NCBI RefSeq assembly: GCF_002994745.2
Contig: NC_037088.1
Location: 66,420,397 to 66,484,396 of the forward strand
DNA: 64,000 nt
Origin: Rosa chinensis
Lineage: Eukaryota; Streptophyta; Magnoliopsida; Rosales; Rosaceae
Direction: 5' to 3'
Position numbers and translations under genes: made by a program. Below, one piece after another: positions 17,753-34,264 of this stretch (the stretch's first letter is position 1; each line of letters opens with the position of its first letter). The notes beneath the pieces were generated by a model. The model ran no database searches and was not told the DNA's origin. It saw nothing but the letters and a program-made list of their open reading frames with translations.

Positions 17753-19889
17753 ATGACGTTTGATTCCGGCGATACGAGGCGGAGCCTTGTTATTGAGAAG
17801 AAGAATGATCGCAGCAGAAAGCGAATGAGAGTCCAGCGGCTCAAGTACACGTGTCGGACAAAGATCCGGCTGGACGTTAGCGGCGGCGACCAGGAACGCA
17901 GCTCCGGAGATCGTCAAACTGAGAAGGATGCTGGCAATTCTGTGAAGATAGTATCGGTGTCGTTCTCCTCGTCGTTGGAGAACGACAGGGTCCTGTCGAG
18001 TTCTGGAGATGAAACGAGGGACGGGAGTAGGAGGAGTAGCTACGGCGTCGTTTCGGTGGCGGGGAGGAGGAGGGAAATGGAAGACGCGGTGAGAGCGGAG
18101 GTAGGGTTTGCGGTCGACGGGAAGTTCGACTTTTTCGGGGTGTACGACGGGCATGGTGGGGTGGACGTAGCGAGGGTTTGTCGGGAGAGGTTCCACGAGG
18201 TGGTGGCGGAGGCGGTGGAGATGGAGGTGGTGAAGGGAGTGAAGGAGGAGGTTGATTGGGAGAGGGTGATGGAGGGGTGTTTTCGTAAAATGGATGAGGA
18301 GGTGAATGGGATCTCAGTAGCCAAGACGGTTGGGTCTACGGCGGTGGCTGCGGTGGTGACGGAGGAGCAGGTTGTGGTGGCCAACTGTGGTGATTGTAGG
18401 GCAGTCTTGTCAAGTTCCGGTGGTACTATTGCCTTGGCCTTGTCTAGTGATCATAAGGTAACAATCTAACCTAGTACGTACTCGATCAACATTATTTACT
18501 TATAGCTGGATTTTGAATCTAACTGGTACATTGGCCTTGGCAAGCTTGCTGGTAGCCTGGTAGGTTAGTTTATAATAGAACAGTACGTGTGTTATGGTTA
18601 CCTCTTGGCACCGAACAATTCTTAGGTTCACCCCTAGGGTGAATATGCTCATTCACTATCTCTTGTGATTAACGCATAATAACTTTATAATTTTCTAATC
18701 TAACCATTAATATTGTATAATGTAATACAAAGATTAGCTCTGTAAAAAATCAATCAAATTGAAGACTTTTTAGTTATTCATTTCTATGAAATACATGGAC
18801 GGTTCATTATAATAGTAGTAAGTGTTGTTAGAACTATCCATTTGTTTGATTCAATTAGATAATTAAATGATTTCCAATTCGATCGATTTTTTACCGAGAT
18901 GATCTTTAAAGGATAATTTAGGATATAGACCGTTGGATTGTAAATTTATTAAGTAAAAATATGTTAATCAACAACGGGGCTGAATATGCTCGTTCACCAT
19001 AAGGGTGAACCTAAATATTGTCCGAGTTATATAATTAGCCTTGATCTTACGTTGTAATCGATCTATTAATATATAAGGGTTTCAACTTGATGTTAATCAG
19101 ATTTGTAAACCTAACTGAATATTTGTATGTGCGTTGTCAGCGTTGATATACAATTAATTACTTTCTGTGTCAAATATAATTAGCCTGATAGAGCAGATGA
19201 GTTGGAGAGAATTGAAGCTGCGGGTGGAAGGGTGATCAATTGGAATGGAAGCCGTGTTCTAGGGGTGCTTTCCACTTCCAGATCGATAGGTATGAACATA
19301 TATACCTGCACATTGTAAGGATAATTATAGAGCACACTTTCGGACTTCAATATAAAATTGTTAAATCGTATCATTTGAACTGTCTCATCATTTCAACGCT
19401 TCCTAGAGTTGAAGCATTACCATACATGCATTACGCACATTCAATAGCCTTGGCTAGGTAGTCAAGATTATTAAGGGTACCTAAGATCTGTTACTAGCAC
19501 TGATCATAAGTAATGTTAATCGATTGCGGGTATGTGTAGGTGACCAGTACCTGAGACCATATGTGATATCGAAACCGGAGGTAACGGTGACGAAGCGAAC
19601 AGAGGAGGATGAATTCCTCGTCCTAGCTAGTGATGGCCTGTGGGATGTTATATCCAATGAGGTTGCATGTCAAGTTGTGAAGAAGGTCCTTCAAGGCAGA
19701 ATCATGACGAGAAGGATTATTAATCATGATCGTGATCATGTGCTCCTGAATTATGAAAGGCCGCCAAACAGTGCTACTAGTAGTAGAATATCTGAGGCAG
19801 CAGCAGTATTGGCTGAGCTAGCTATGGCCCGGGGAAGCAAAGATAACATTAGTGTCATAGTAGTGGACCTTAGAAAATTGCCCAACTAG
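17753..19889 (+). CDS. Clade-A protein phosphatase 2C (HAI/AHG-like)
   Basis: Exons 17753-18457, 19184-19289 and 19540-19889 encode 386 residues. PP2Cs are Mg/Mn-dependent Ser/Thr phosphatases; clade A members inhibit SnRK2 kinases and bind PYR/PYL ABA receptors. Motifs seen in order: [57 protein letters not shown] and [13 protein letters not shown], so the metal-binding aspartates are present. The segment [14 protein letters not shown] keeps the Trp that docks into the ABA-receptor gate in ABI1-type phosphatases (known from that family). The usual AMSRAIGD is STSRSIGD here. The basic N-terminus is short, as in HAI-type proteins. Intron 1 hosts a MITE. Confidence 0.93.
18615..19021. mobile_element. 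MITE-like element in PP2C intron 1
   Basis: The left end ACAATTCTTAGGTTCACCC and the reverse complement of the right end (ACAATATTTAGGTTCACCC) form an inverted repeat that continues imperfectly to about 35 bp, both arms including GAATATGCTC in some orientation. Both sides are flanked by CCGA (18611-18614, 19022-19025). The 407-bp AT-rich interior has no coding potential. The superfamily is uncertain because a 4-bp flank is not diagnostic. Confidence 0.72.
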
Positions 19890-20503
19890 CCAGCGGTTTT
19901 ATCTATATATGCTTTCTGATAATCATATTGATTTTTTGTGCCAGTTCTTGTATAGAAGATTCAAAATTGAAGTTGATTTTCAATTAGAAAAACAAGTTGA
20001 GCGAAATTGATTTGCAATTGTTCGATCAAAAGGTTGACTACATATATAGGGCATGCAATTTGAGTTCTATCTGTTTTCATTGATTTGCTTAATAGAACAA
20101 TGTTGATAGTGTATTTATGTCTTGGAACAGAACTATCAATGCCATTGGGGATTGCATGCTGTCTTTGGAGTTTTCAGTATGTCATGTAAGATCGAGTTTT
20201 AGATCCTACATGCTCTTTTCCATCATCAATGCAATGCGTTCTTCTTCTTTTTTTGGTCAAGTCGATGCAATGCATTCTTCCTTTTTTTTTTTGGTTGAGT
20301 CAATGCAATGCGTTCTTGAAAATATGTGCTTCGCAAACATGGTAACAAATATTATTAAATATGACGCATAACCAAATGGGTTCTTGAGAAATATAAGCTT
20401 CACAACGCATGTTTCGATAAAAATCGAAATGACGCGTAAGCATTAAGTAACTATGTATAGTTTGAGTAAAGTAAACTAGTCATGTATATATTATAGACAG
20501 AGA
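19890..20503. other. Intergenic after the PP2C gene
   Basis: Presumed 3' UTR plus AT-rich DNA. A short diverged repeat (TC-ATGCAATGC-TTCTT) occurs three times at about 20228-20316. No gene is seen. Confidence 0.45.
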
Positions 20504-21660
20504 GGATCAGAAGCGGACGTCTGCACCTGATGTAACAGTGCGGATGCGGTTCAGGGAGGCTTACGTTGGTGCAGATGGTGGCTCTAGTTCTGTTCTCGCT
20601 TGGAGACCACGGACATCCCAGACAGCATCACCATCTAGGTGAAAGCCAACGTGATCGAAGTGTAGGGTCAGCGCTGGAATTTCAATGAAAAATCCAAGCA
20701 CCTCAATCTCGACTTCGAACTCGTCATGGAGGAGTCCACCGGGAAGAAGAATCTCAAGATGGAGGCCTGGTTTGGCACGAGCAAGATCAGCTCCACCATC
20801 TGCGCAGCCTCAAGTCGTTCTGAGCAGCGTTCGCACTTTTACATCTTTGCGGACGTCTGCCTCTGATCCGGCCTGATATACGGAGCCGTTCAGAAGAGGA
20901 TGTTAGCATAGATGCAAAAGTACGGATGTCCTTCCTCAAGCCTCGATCAGGTAGTGATGGCGGCTCTGAGGTTGCTAGTGCCAAACCAGGCCTCGATGTC
21001 GAGTCTTTGCTTGCCGCCAGAGGAGGAGCCACGTTGGGGCCTCAGTTAGATATTCATTATATATGATTTTGGTTTCATATTTACATGAAAAGCTATTGTG
21101 ATGCAGTGGTGGAGGTATTCGAGTACTTGAGCTTAGTCCCAGGTTCGAGTGGTACCAGCCTCAATATGTTAACTTTTTTTTTTTTTTTTAATTTCTTCCT
21201 TTTTATAACATTAGTACCATTCTAGCTTGTTGAATGTTTGATTAATAAATTATGTAATTTAAAAAAATATATTAACCTTTCTAATTTTTTATTTTTATTA
21301 AAATTTTAATATATTCTCAGGTTTTTATATTTTTTTATTCGAGTGCCCCAGTAGAGATCAATTTCTGGCTCCGCCACTGCTTGCCGTTGGAGTTGTCTAT
21401 GAAGAGTTCGAAGTCGACCTTGTTGGGCTTCCATGGTTTCGGGCGACCTCACCGGGCACACCTTCGATTCTGATCAGCTGAGCCTTCGTCTTGATGGTGA
21501 CGCCGTCTGAGATGTCTAGGGTGTTCATCCGGAAACTGCAGCGCCTAAAATCCTTGCTTGAGATATAATTATAATTTACGTCCTCACACATCTTATCCGA
21601 CCTATATATATATATATATATAATTATATCTGTGCGGATGTCCACTTCTGATCCGGCCAA
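20504..21660. mobile_element. Composite inverted-repeat element with gene-like fragments
   Basis: A 23-bp motif beginning GGATCAGAAG at 20504-20526 is found inverted at 21632-21654 (20 of 23 matches) and again, diverged, at 20849-20873. Inside, about 20690-20870 and 20880-21060 are imperfect inverted copies; for example GAGGCCTGGTTTGGCAC at 20762-20778 is inverted exactly at 20978-20994. The arms have a GC content and codon-like texture unlike the flanks; a stretch such as NLDFELVMEES reads on the plus strand near 20700-20735. A second pair of ends, CAGTGGTGGAG near 21105 and its inverse GGCTCCGCCACTG near 21369-21381, suggests a nested about 277-bp insertion. It is probably a MULE-like element that took up gene fragments; no clean target duplication was found. 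Confidence 0.55.
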
Positions 21661-21668
21661 TACATATA

Positions 21669-21702
<34 letters not shown>
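21604..21702. repeat. (TA)n microsatellites
   Basis: Two TA-dinucleotide tracts (about 21604-21622 and 21672-21702) flank the right copy of the 23-bp inverted motif. Confidence 0.85.
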
Positions 21703-21704
<2 letters not shown>

Positions 21705-24060
21705 ATTATATATGTACATGTTCAATTGAAGAATTTACGGTCACCGACATTTTGGTAATATATATGTAGATAGAAGGATGTCATGTTTTTCTTTTTTGTC
21801 TGAGACTGACAGGAGTCACAAGTGCTGTTGGCTTATAGGGATACATTCATATAGGGAGGGCACTTGCATTATTTTCTCGTGTGCAAATATATATAGTTGT
21901 AGATTAACTTCTTCACCTAAACCGTACCTCTTTGCATGTGTTATGTGTAGAGAACAAACAAAGAAAGGGCGGCCTACTTGGAGGTCCAATTAAGAGGATG
22001 GTCCATATAATTTCTCAACCACAATATTAATTTTTTGACAAAGCTGGTATTCCCGGGGCCATCGTACGTGAAGGACGAAGTTTTATTTTCATATTTTCTA
22101 CTTGATTTAATAGGAAAAAAAGATTATCTTAGGAGAGTGGAGGTTTTAAAGGTTGATCATCTACGTTGTGAAAAAAATATACATTAAGATCAAATACGTT
22201 CATTTTTAAAATAGTTAAAATGAGACTTGAAAATGTATTTACTATTTAGTTAAATAAATGATTTATCAAATATTTAAGTTTGATAGGCACTTGGAATTAC
22301 TCCTTTTACTTTCTTTACGATTCCATTGAACCTGCACCTACTTTTTTAAGCGCATGCTTCTTGCTTGTTTAATGTTCTATCCTTCTTACAGTTGAAGCCT
22401 TATTGTATGAAGAAAAATGGGGTTTTATGGCATTTTATTATTGCTTGCCAGTGCCAAAGTACCCTTTTTATTCTTGGCATCACATATCATCTTCCACACT
22501 CATTTAAATATTGAGACACGTGTAACTTCATTATTTATAAGAAGGAATTTTGTTGATTATGACTTGCATTAGCCAAAAGCAATTAGCCTTCCGACTATCT
22601 TTACATTTCGAACTGGGCTGGTCACTAGAATTAGCCAAAAATTATTCTCTTCTTTGTAAGTATACTAATTGTTCCTGTACTTACAGCTAATTATTCCCTC
22701 CTATACTACTGTCCACAACTAACACGTAAAGTACGCTTATCTTTTAAATTCAATTCAATGAAGGAAATTATTTCAAGTGATTAATCAAAGTCTTAACTAA
22801 TTTTGGGGGCTATAATTCAACGCGGATCACACACATGCACCTTGGCCCTGGATCACGACAGCCTTTGTTCTCTTTTCCTTTTGAATATGATGCATGGCTT
22901 TTTCAGATTCTTATGACACGTTTTATTATGACAGGCTCATCTTTTTCCCTTTGCCAATGAAAAATCAAGCTTAATTTCATTTTGGTTGAACTAGAAGCGG
23001 AAAATGATGACGATCTAGCCTATTTAATTTGGTTGAAAATTGACAAGGACATTTATCAAAAACCTCTTGATCCATCATCCATCAATCACATCTTATGAAT
23101 AAATTGTATGTCTTAATCTGTATTGATATGTGAAGAAACGTTAATTTAATTTGAATTATTTGATTAGATTTGTTGATAATAATGTGTATTTAATGCGGAA
23201 TTCTAAATGGATATATAAATTAAAAAAATCAACAAAAATAATAATAAAATGAAAAAGTCAAAAAATTAACACCGGCCAGCGGCCGCACCACTAATGTAGT
23301 ATCTTTCCACCTCAAAAGAATAGTTCTTATCAAAGTTAAAAGCATATCATGTTATCGCAGATTGCTTTCATAACACCAAAAGAAGAAAAGTATGCTTAGA
23401 TGTTCTTTGTTCCAACCATTCGATGTTTGATAAGAAACAGAAACCATATCCGGTCCATATCCGGTTTCTGCTCAACAGGTTTGAAAGCTATTATTGGGGA
23501 AGAGGTCCGATGAGCCTGCAGTGACTATGTGGTTGATAGCATTTCATTGGGCAAATGCTGGGGCTGGGGCTGGGGCCACGAAAATGATGAACGAACTCAC
23601 CAAACGAAAGCATTTCAGATAAAAAGCTAAATGCAGTGGTTCTCTTTGAATCGAGATCCACTGTTAAAGAAAACAGATCAACAATACGTACTAAAAGCAT
23701 GCATCACATTGTTTATTTATGTCGCTGATTGATACAGACGTCCATTAATTTGTGGGGTAGAAAATATATATCGATTATTTTCTATCTCTCCGGTCTATGT
23801 TCTAGCTATTTAGGGCAATGAAAGAATCCAAATTTCTATTTATTGGTCTGAGAATGAATTTGAATTTGAAATCTCATCTAGTAATTTAGCAGAGACATAA
23901 TCAAAAACATTCAAACACATTAGAGTAGTGTCCCGCTTGAAGATTATTCGATACATCTCATTTAGGAGTCATTGAACGAAACGGAGTTGCAGCCTGAAGT
24001 GCAAACATGACCAGATCATATAAGGAAAACGATGATCGATCGGAGAACATAAGGCCATAA
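21703..24060. other. Intergenic, AT-rich, no gene recognised
   Basis: Both strands were examined and no open frame has a recognisable domain. The longest (23491-23700, minus) has no familiar motif. A short direct repeat CCATATCCGGT occurs near 23444-23466. Confidence 0.5.
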
Positions 24061-24231
24061 GAGCAAGTTCACCTGTTGGGTCACCGAGTCACCTACTATT
24101 CACTGCTTTTTAGTGTATATTTTCATTCTCTGGGTCACGAAATACACTGTGCTTGTGACTCAGATGGTGAAATTAACACTAAAAAGCAGTGAATAGTGGG
24201 TGACATGGTGACCTAATGGGTGAACTTGCTC
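24061..24231. mobile_element. Tourist-like MITE (PIF/Harbinger), TAA target duplication
   Basis: A 171-bp element with about 60-bp inverted repeats. The left arm starts GAGCAAGTTCACC and includes TATTCACTGCTTTTTAGTGT. The right arm is its inverse, ending GGTGAACTTGCTC. It is flanked by TAA at 24058-24060 and 24232-24234, the target typical of PIF/Harbinger MITEs. It is non-coding. Confidence 0.9.
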
Positions 24232-24513
24232 TAAGGGCACCGACATCCTTGACCATGTCCAAAGTGTAGTTAGTTGTGGGATTGCCTTTGTGGATCGATC
24301 ATAAAAGTTGATTTCAATGTCCACGACGAGAGGTATGTACGTGTTGAACAGAAGTTGGATATTGTTGTAAATGAACCACAACCTCATTACCCCCAACTCA
24401 AAGGTCAATTAGCCAACACAACGAGTACTATTTGTTTGTCTATTTTTTGTAATAAATACGGCATCAATGATTATCCACTATTTCATCTAATAAGGATGAT
24501 AACATTTATATTT

Positions 24514-25885
<1,372 letters not shown>

Positions 25886-25894
25886 TTTATATTT

Positions 25895-27462
25895 ATTCCT
25901 TTAAAAAAAGAAAGAAAAGAGAACTGCAGGAGGGGGATATGAAGCCAAAACTCCTAGGGATGTTTGCCTCAAAATCGTCTCGGCCGAAAATGAGGGCCGA
26001 GGGACCTGTGGTTGAATCGTCCTTCTGAAATTGCGCGGGCGTGCCAACTCGCGGCCGAATGGCCGAGTGAGATTCAGATCTGATTTGCGCTTGTATCTGA
26101 CTTCTTATCAAATGACTGTAGGCCGAGGAAGGAACTCTCTCGGCTGTTAGGTTCTAATGCCTCTGTTGCAAGGACTTCGGTTAGGCGTCAATCCTGACCG
26201 GGATCTTCTATCACGTTCACTTCTTGGGTAAAATCAAAGGTTCGGGTGAAAAGCAAGAGATATGAAGGTACTCACAAATCACGGTGAAGTGGACTCGGTT
26301 GTCAAAGCGTTGTGAGATTATGTGTGTGTGAACAGCGAATCGCATCGACCCAATCCAGACTGGCCGAAAGAGATCAATGGATGATAATTCTACGTTACGA
26401 ACTACTCCTAAGTGCGAAAAGTAAAGTGCATATAAAGTAAATGAACAAGAAATTAAAGTACTGAATTGAAATAGAAAAACTAGAAGTGAAAACAAGTTAT
26501 GAAAGTTGAATCGAAGGTAAAGTACCTATGAGATAGCAAGAGAAAAGTTTGAGAGTAAAAGTTGTATATTGATTTGTTTGTGTGGTGTAGGACCTTTTAC
26601 AATGAGTTTAAAGCTCCTATATATACAAATCAAAACCTAGTCTAACTTGCTCTCTAAGACGTGGAATTCAAGTAGGATTCATCTTCCTTTTTCGGTTGAT
26701 TCATCCATAAATGTTATGATTCGGCTGATATCTGGAATCTTCACAATTGAAATCCTTAATTGATTTGAACTTTTTTCTTGTGAGGATTCCTTCATTGAAC
26801 GGACTCCTCGGCCGATGTTTGTCACTTAGGCTTGGCCGAGCATATCTAAGCTCATTCTCGGCCCATTTGCGTAGTCACTCATTTGAACTTGGATTTTCCA
26901 ACCATGTAACCGTGTGATCCACTTTCATCATCTTTTGGGTTGTTCGACCCAAAATCTCAAACCTCGACCGAGTGATTGAACGATATCTTTATCTCAGACT
27001 CAAAACTCTAATCTCGGTCAAGTGACCGAACAACGCTCAGTCATACGACTCAAAACTATAATCTCGATTGAGTGACCGAGAAACCCTGATTTCAGTCAAT
27101 ACCTTAATTTCGGCCATATGACCTAAATTCTATATTCTCGGTCGACCTAATGCTTATTTGACTAATTTCCTCATCTCAGCTGAATGGCCAATTAATTTCA
27201 TTCTCGGCCGAATGATCGAGTGACTTCATTCTTGGCCCTTACATAATCTCAGCCAAAATTCTCTCTCATCCAACAGCGAGAGCTTAGTAGGACGTCGTGC
27301 AAGAAACAGGTGCAAACAAGGGAAAAAGAAAAAATGAAATTCAAAAGGTATAACCAATTGAATCAAAGGTTAACACACACAATTTGTGTCCGGTTATGGG
27401 TAGGACAGGGATATCACGAACTAGTTGGACAGTGTTTGACCTTTGATTTTTTTTTTTTTTTT
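25895..27462. other. Unclassified repeat-like region rich in CGGCCGA motifs
   Basis: About 1.3 kb (25970-27270) carries many copies of (T)CGGCCGA(G/A). It also has a run of degenerate units containing GACTCAAAACT-TAATCTCG and GAGTGACCGA (26940-27110). A TATA-like CTCCTATATATAC follows near 26612. It resembles a solo LTR or retroelement regulatory region, but I could not find matching TG/CA ends with a target duplication. No coding region is supported. Confidence 0.4.
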
Positions 27463-27877
27463 GGGCTAAATACTAGTTAGTACCCTGTGGTTTAGGTCCA
27501 AAATCAATTCAGTCCCTGGGCTTCTAATTTCATCAAAAACACCCCTGCACTTTAAATTTTGATCTAATAGATCCAATTCGTTAATATTCTGTTATGGGTT
27601 CAAGTTATAGTTGGATTATTTGTTGAAAAACTATTTATTTTTATTAGTAGGACTCACTCCTAAATTGACTATGCAGACCACCTCGACACCACATCATAAA
27701 ACATAGGCTATATATGAGCCACATTAACAAGTTAAATAACTCAATTGTCAAAAAACTAACAAATTGGACATATTAGATCAAAATTGAAAGTGCAGGGGTG
27801 TTTTTGATGAAATTATAAATTCAGAGACTGAATTGATTTTGGACCTAAACCACAGGGTAGTAATTTGTATTTAGCCC
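27463..27877. mobile_element. Long-TIR non-autonomous element (415 bp)
   Basis: The left end GGGCTAAATACTAGTTAGTA and the reverse complement of the right end (GGGCTAAATACAAATTACTA) open inverted repeats of about 110 bp that include CCCTGTGGTTTAGGTCCAAA and AAAACACCCCTGCACTT. It is inserted in a poly(T) run, so any target duplication is T-only. The interior is non-coding. It is probably MULE-derived. Confidence 0.85.
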
Positions 27878-28088
27878 TTTTTTTTTTGAGTCTTTGGCAG
27901 AGCCTGAATAAGACTTTCATCTTCTAAGGTTGCGTCACCCTCATCTTACCAAGAGCTTAAAAAATTGATGTCAGACCAAACATAAACAGTCTGCCCAATA
28001 GATTCTTCATTTATCAAATCACCCCAACAAAACTTAGTTAGAACATTATGTCGTGAAGAACTTATTGGAGTTGGACTTGTTGCCTGTT

Positions 28089-28415
28089 TCAACATGTCCT
28101 AATCTTGTTGCCTGTTTCAACATGTCCTAATCTACCAACATTAGTCACATTTGAGCTCTGAACTTGTATGCCAGGTTGATCATCATTCAAAACCAAATTT
28201 GCATTAGATTCATCTCCTTCACTACAAGAGTTTGCATCAATCTTCTTCACTTGATCCATTTCACGCTTTGCTGAAAGAACTTGAAAAGAATTAGACAAAG
28301 GAACTAGAGAGACATGTTGTTGCCAGATTTCAACAGGCGGACTACGTGCATTAGGTGTTTTCAAGAACACCCATGACACATGGACTATGCTGACCTTCAA
28401 TGTGACTGTCCACAA
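28089..28415 (-). pseudogene. Unidentified fragment, possibly a LINE ORF1 relic
   Basis: A 108-codon open frame with a stretch VPLSNSFQVL after a WQQ segment, which resembles the linker downstream of the zinc knuckle in plant LINE ORF1/endonuclease proteins. No zinc knuckle or endonuclease motif is visible, and it lies on the wrong side of the next LINE fragment to belong to it. A 26-bp sequence (TTGTTGCCTGTTTCAACATGTCCTAA) is tandemly repeated at about 28078-28130. Confidence 0.3.
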
Positions 28416-28929
28416 GAAACATCAAAATATTAGAGATTTACAATACACATGGTTCACATGGTTTGTTATAAATTTTTTTGTTAAAGTTATGATAATGTCG
28501 ATGTGTTTTATGTTTTACCCAACAAAGTCTTATTGTTTTATGGTCCTTTTCTCAAAATCTTGATGTCAATGTGGTGGATTGCTTTATACTTTACATGTCC
28601 GTTGGATAATGATTTTTCTTTTTCTTTTTTGGCAATGACTTGCATAACAAATTGATACAAAAGAAATGTTTAGTTGTGATTTGTGAAAGGTTATTTCGTG
28701 AAAGACATTGCGGTCACTGTCAATCAAGATAATATATTGGTACACCAATTTTTCACCCAATTGGTAAACATAATTTAGCTCATGTTTAATGTACACGAAT
28801 TCAATTTTTATTAAAAAAAAAAATTGTGTTTCAAATGGTTAATGACTGAACAGTTGAAGTTATATTTTTATTTTATGAGAAAAAAAACTACAAAACAACC
28901 AAAAGAAAATTAAATAGAGGAGCCTCCAG

Positions 28930-29640
28930 GGCACTTATAGTTGATATATCCTATTGAACATAGAAGCAGTAGTTGTGGAGTGAGGAAGGTCCCGAAACCA
29001 AATATGACTCAAATCGAGATTATGACCCATCTTTGTCAAAGAATCAGCAACAAAATTGGCTTCTGTTGAAGATGTGTTTAAGCTTGATATCCTCAAAACA
29101 TGTAGCAAGCTTCCTGATATTCTAATAGCTGTGAGTTAAGCCTTTGAGGAATCGAGTAATTACTAGTGATACAATGGATAAGAGTTTTGGAATCACCCTA
29201 CACTTCAACTTTTGAAACCATTTTCTAAGGCTTGATAAAAACCATCACAAAGAGCAAAACTTTCAATGAGCAAGACATTAGTAGTGCCCATGTATCTTGA
29301 CTCCGCCAATAAAAAAAGTGCCATTAGAACCTCTAATTATAATATCAACTGTAGCTTTGTTGTTATGGATAACAGAACGCAGTCGTCGAAGTTAAGATTG
29401 ACCGTTTAAGGACTAGGAGAAACCCACCTTATGAGCTTGATTAGATGGTTTCTTTGTAGCTTAAGATTCCCTTTCCAGAAACTAGAGCCAATAGAAGCAG
29501 AAGCCATAAACACTTTGGAACGATGAGGAAAGATTTGGCAAAACACGAGATTGTTTCGAGCCTCCTGAAGTTGCCAACATATAAGCAGAGCTTTACTCTT
29601 TACTTCTCTATCACAAAGGTTGATCAATAAGCTTTTCTCT
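28930..29640 (-). pseudogene. LINE 3' fragment: RNase H (RVT_3) relic
   Basis: Read on the minus strand, 29627-29450 gives the typical LINE sequence before RNase H (QEARNNLVF). Then 29340-29230 gives RGSNGTFFIGG, followed by a frameshifted LIESFALCDGF and DSKTLIHCI, and 29060-28960 gives NFVADSLTKMGHNL then FRDLP. These are the conserved blocks of plant LINE RNase H domains, but several stops and frameshifts separate them. It is 5'-truncated and decayed. Confidence 0.75.
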
Positions 29641-31323
29641 AAGCCAAGTTACTATACCACCACTTTATTTTCTCTTTTGATAGTTTGAAACTTTGAATGA
29701 AACAACAGATGTGATGAGTCTGATGAACTAATTTCTCGTAAAAAAAATATATCATATTTTGGTATATAAAAATGCGTGTGTTGTGTGTGTGTGTATCATA
29801 TGATACATATTTAATATCAGCTCAGTCTATGGCCAAAGTCATAGCTTCCACCTTTGCATAACCCTATGATTAGTTGAATCATGATCCTCAATTCCTAGTT
29901 TCAATAAATAAATCACCAAAAATTGGTAACGTTCCCAATTTACCCATATACACCAATCACAAAAAAAAGGAAACAAACAAAATCTATAAAAATATATTTA
30001 TTCTTCTCTGAATTATAGAACTTTTCTATAAATATTGGCCGGTACGCCATTCTCGTCCAAACCAAACTGGGCAGAACACAAAAGCCAGATAGCCAGAACC
30101 CAAAGCTAGTTCTAGAGAGAGAAAGAGATAGAGAGAGAAACTCATACTGTTTAACTCTGACAACACAGACTAGATTCCAGAGTCTAGTTCAGCCCAGGTT
30201 CTCCATATTTCAAAGCAAAACCCAATCTTTCTCTCATCAACGTCAGGCAAGATCACCTTTTTCATTCACTTTCTCTCTCTGTATCTGTATGTTTTTGGCT
30301 TATATGTATACGTATGTTATGCGTTCGGCCACATTGGGATTTTGTATTTCCGAGTTTTGAATGTAATGCTGGATTTTCTCTCAATTTGATTGACCCAATT
30401 TGTAGAAACAGAGGATTAGTCTAAGTGCAGTGCATCAATTTAATCCTAACACGTTGTTTGGTTCCCGGAAAGTTTCTGTTTTTGTGGCCTTTTTGCAACC
30501 AAACAGGATTACAGAAAGGAAAAAAAAAAAAAAAAATCTTCTCATGTTTCTGGGGATGAAGAACAACTGGAATTTGAAACATAATTTATTAATTTTTTTT
30601 TTGTTGTTTTTGGTACTTGTCGGTGTAGAGGGTATAAATTCTGAGGTTGTCTGTTTCTCGGGAGAAAGCTTTGTGTTGATAGTTTATTTTTGTTGCTGAG
30701 GTAATGCTGGGCACCAGAAGTTTTAACTCCTTTGTCTTTTTGATGAAAACTTGGGGCCCAGTAAATGGAATAAAATAAATCTCAGATGATTCTTTTCATT
30801 CTTGCAATGTAGGTGTAATTTTTGTTTACTGCGTGATCGAGGTGTTTAACTCGAGTTTAATTGCAGATGAATCTTTTGAGGGAATTGTGTGATTTAGTGT
30901 GATGTGGTTTTAGGTTCTGAAAAGGAAAAAGATCTTGCCTTGATTATGTTCTGTATATTCAATTATATTGCATCCGCAAATCTAGTCTATCTTTACATAA
31001 AGAGTGAAACTTTCCATTTTTTAACCATATGTATGGGTTATAAGTTAAACCCTTTTGCTTAAGAGTCGTTTCTTGTGATTTTTCATCTGGTATGCCTCTT
31101 TTCCTTGTTAACCAAAGCTGTTGTTTTGTTTGCATTGGTTGTTTTCAATGTACAAGATAAAGGTTTTAACTTGGTGCAATTTGTGTTTGTGTGTTTCTGT
31201 GACAACTTGTCTTTGATTGTCATAGATGTTTTGGTTGTGATTACTATTTCATTTTCCAAAATGTAGTACTTAATGAATGTTGTTTATTTCAGAGGCTGGA
31301 GTCGGAGAAGAAAAAGATAGTCT
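29641..31323. promoter_or_regulatory. Spermine synthase promoter, 5' UTR exon and UTR intron
   Basis: A TATA box, TATAAATA, lies at 30027-30034. The CT/GA-rich sequence from about 30060 to 30250 is a likely 5' UTR exon. A canonical acceptor, TTTATTTCAG, ends at 31292, 31 bases before the SPMS start codon, implying a 5' UTR intron of about 1 kb. Its donor is not clear. The open frames inside (30430-30699, 31075-31266) lack domains and lie in the intron. A (GT)n tract sits near 29777-29793. Confidence 0.6.

Positions 31324-34264
<2,941 letters not shown>

Noticed and set aside
23491..23700. Small minus-strand gene
   Set aside because: A 69-codon frame without a domain, splice support or promoter signs in an AT-rich gap.
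26145..27274. Solo LTR with TGTT...AACA ends
   Set aside because: The ends look plausible, but the flanking five bases do not match, so no target duplication supports it.
30430..31266. Open frames in front of spermine synthase
   Set aside because: They lie in the 5' UTR intron, are hydrophobic by T-richness and lack domains.
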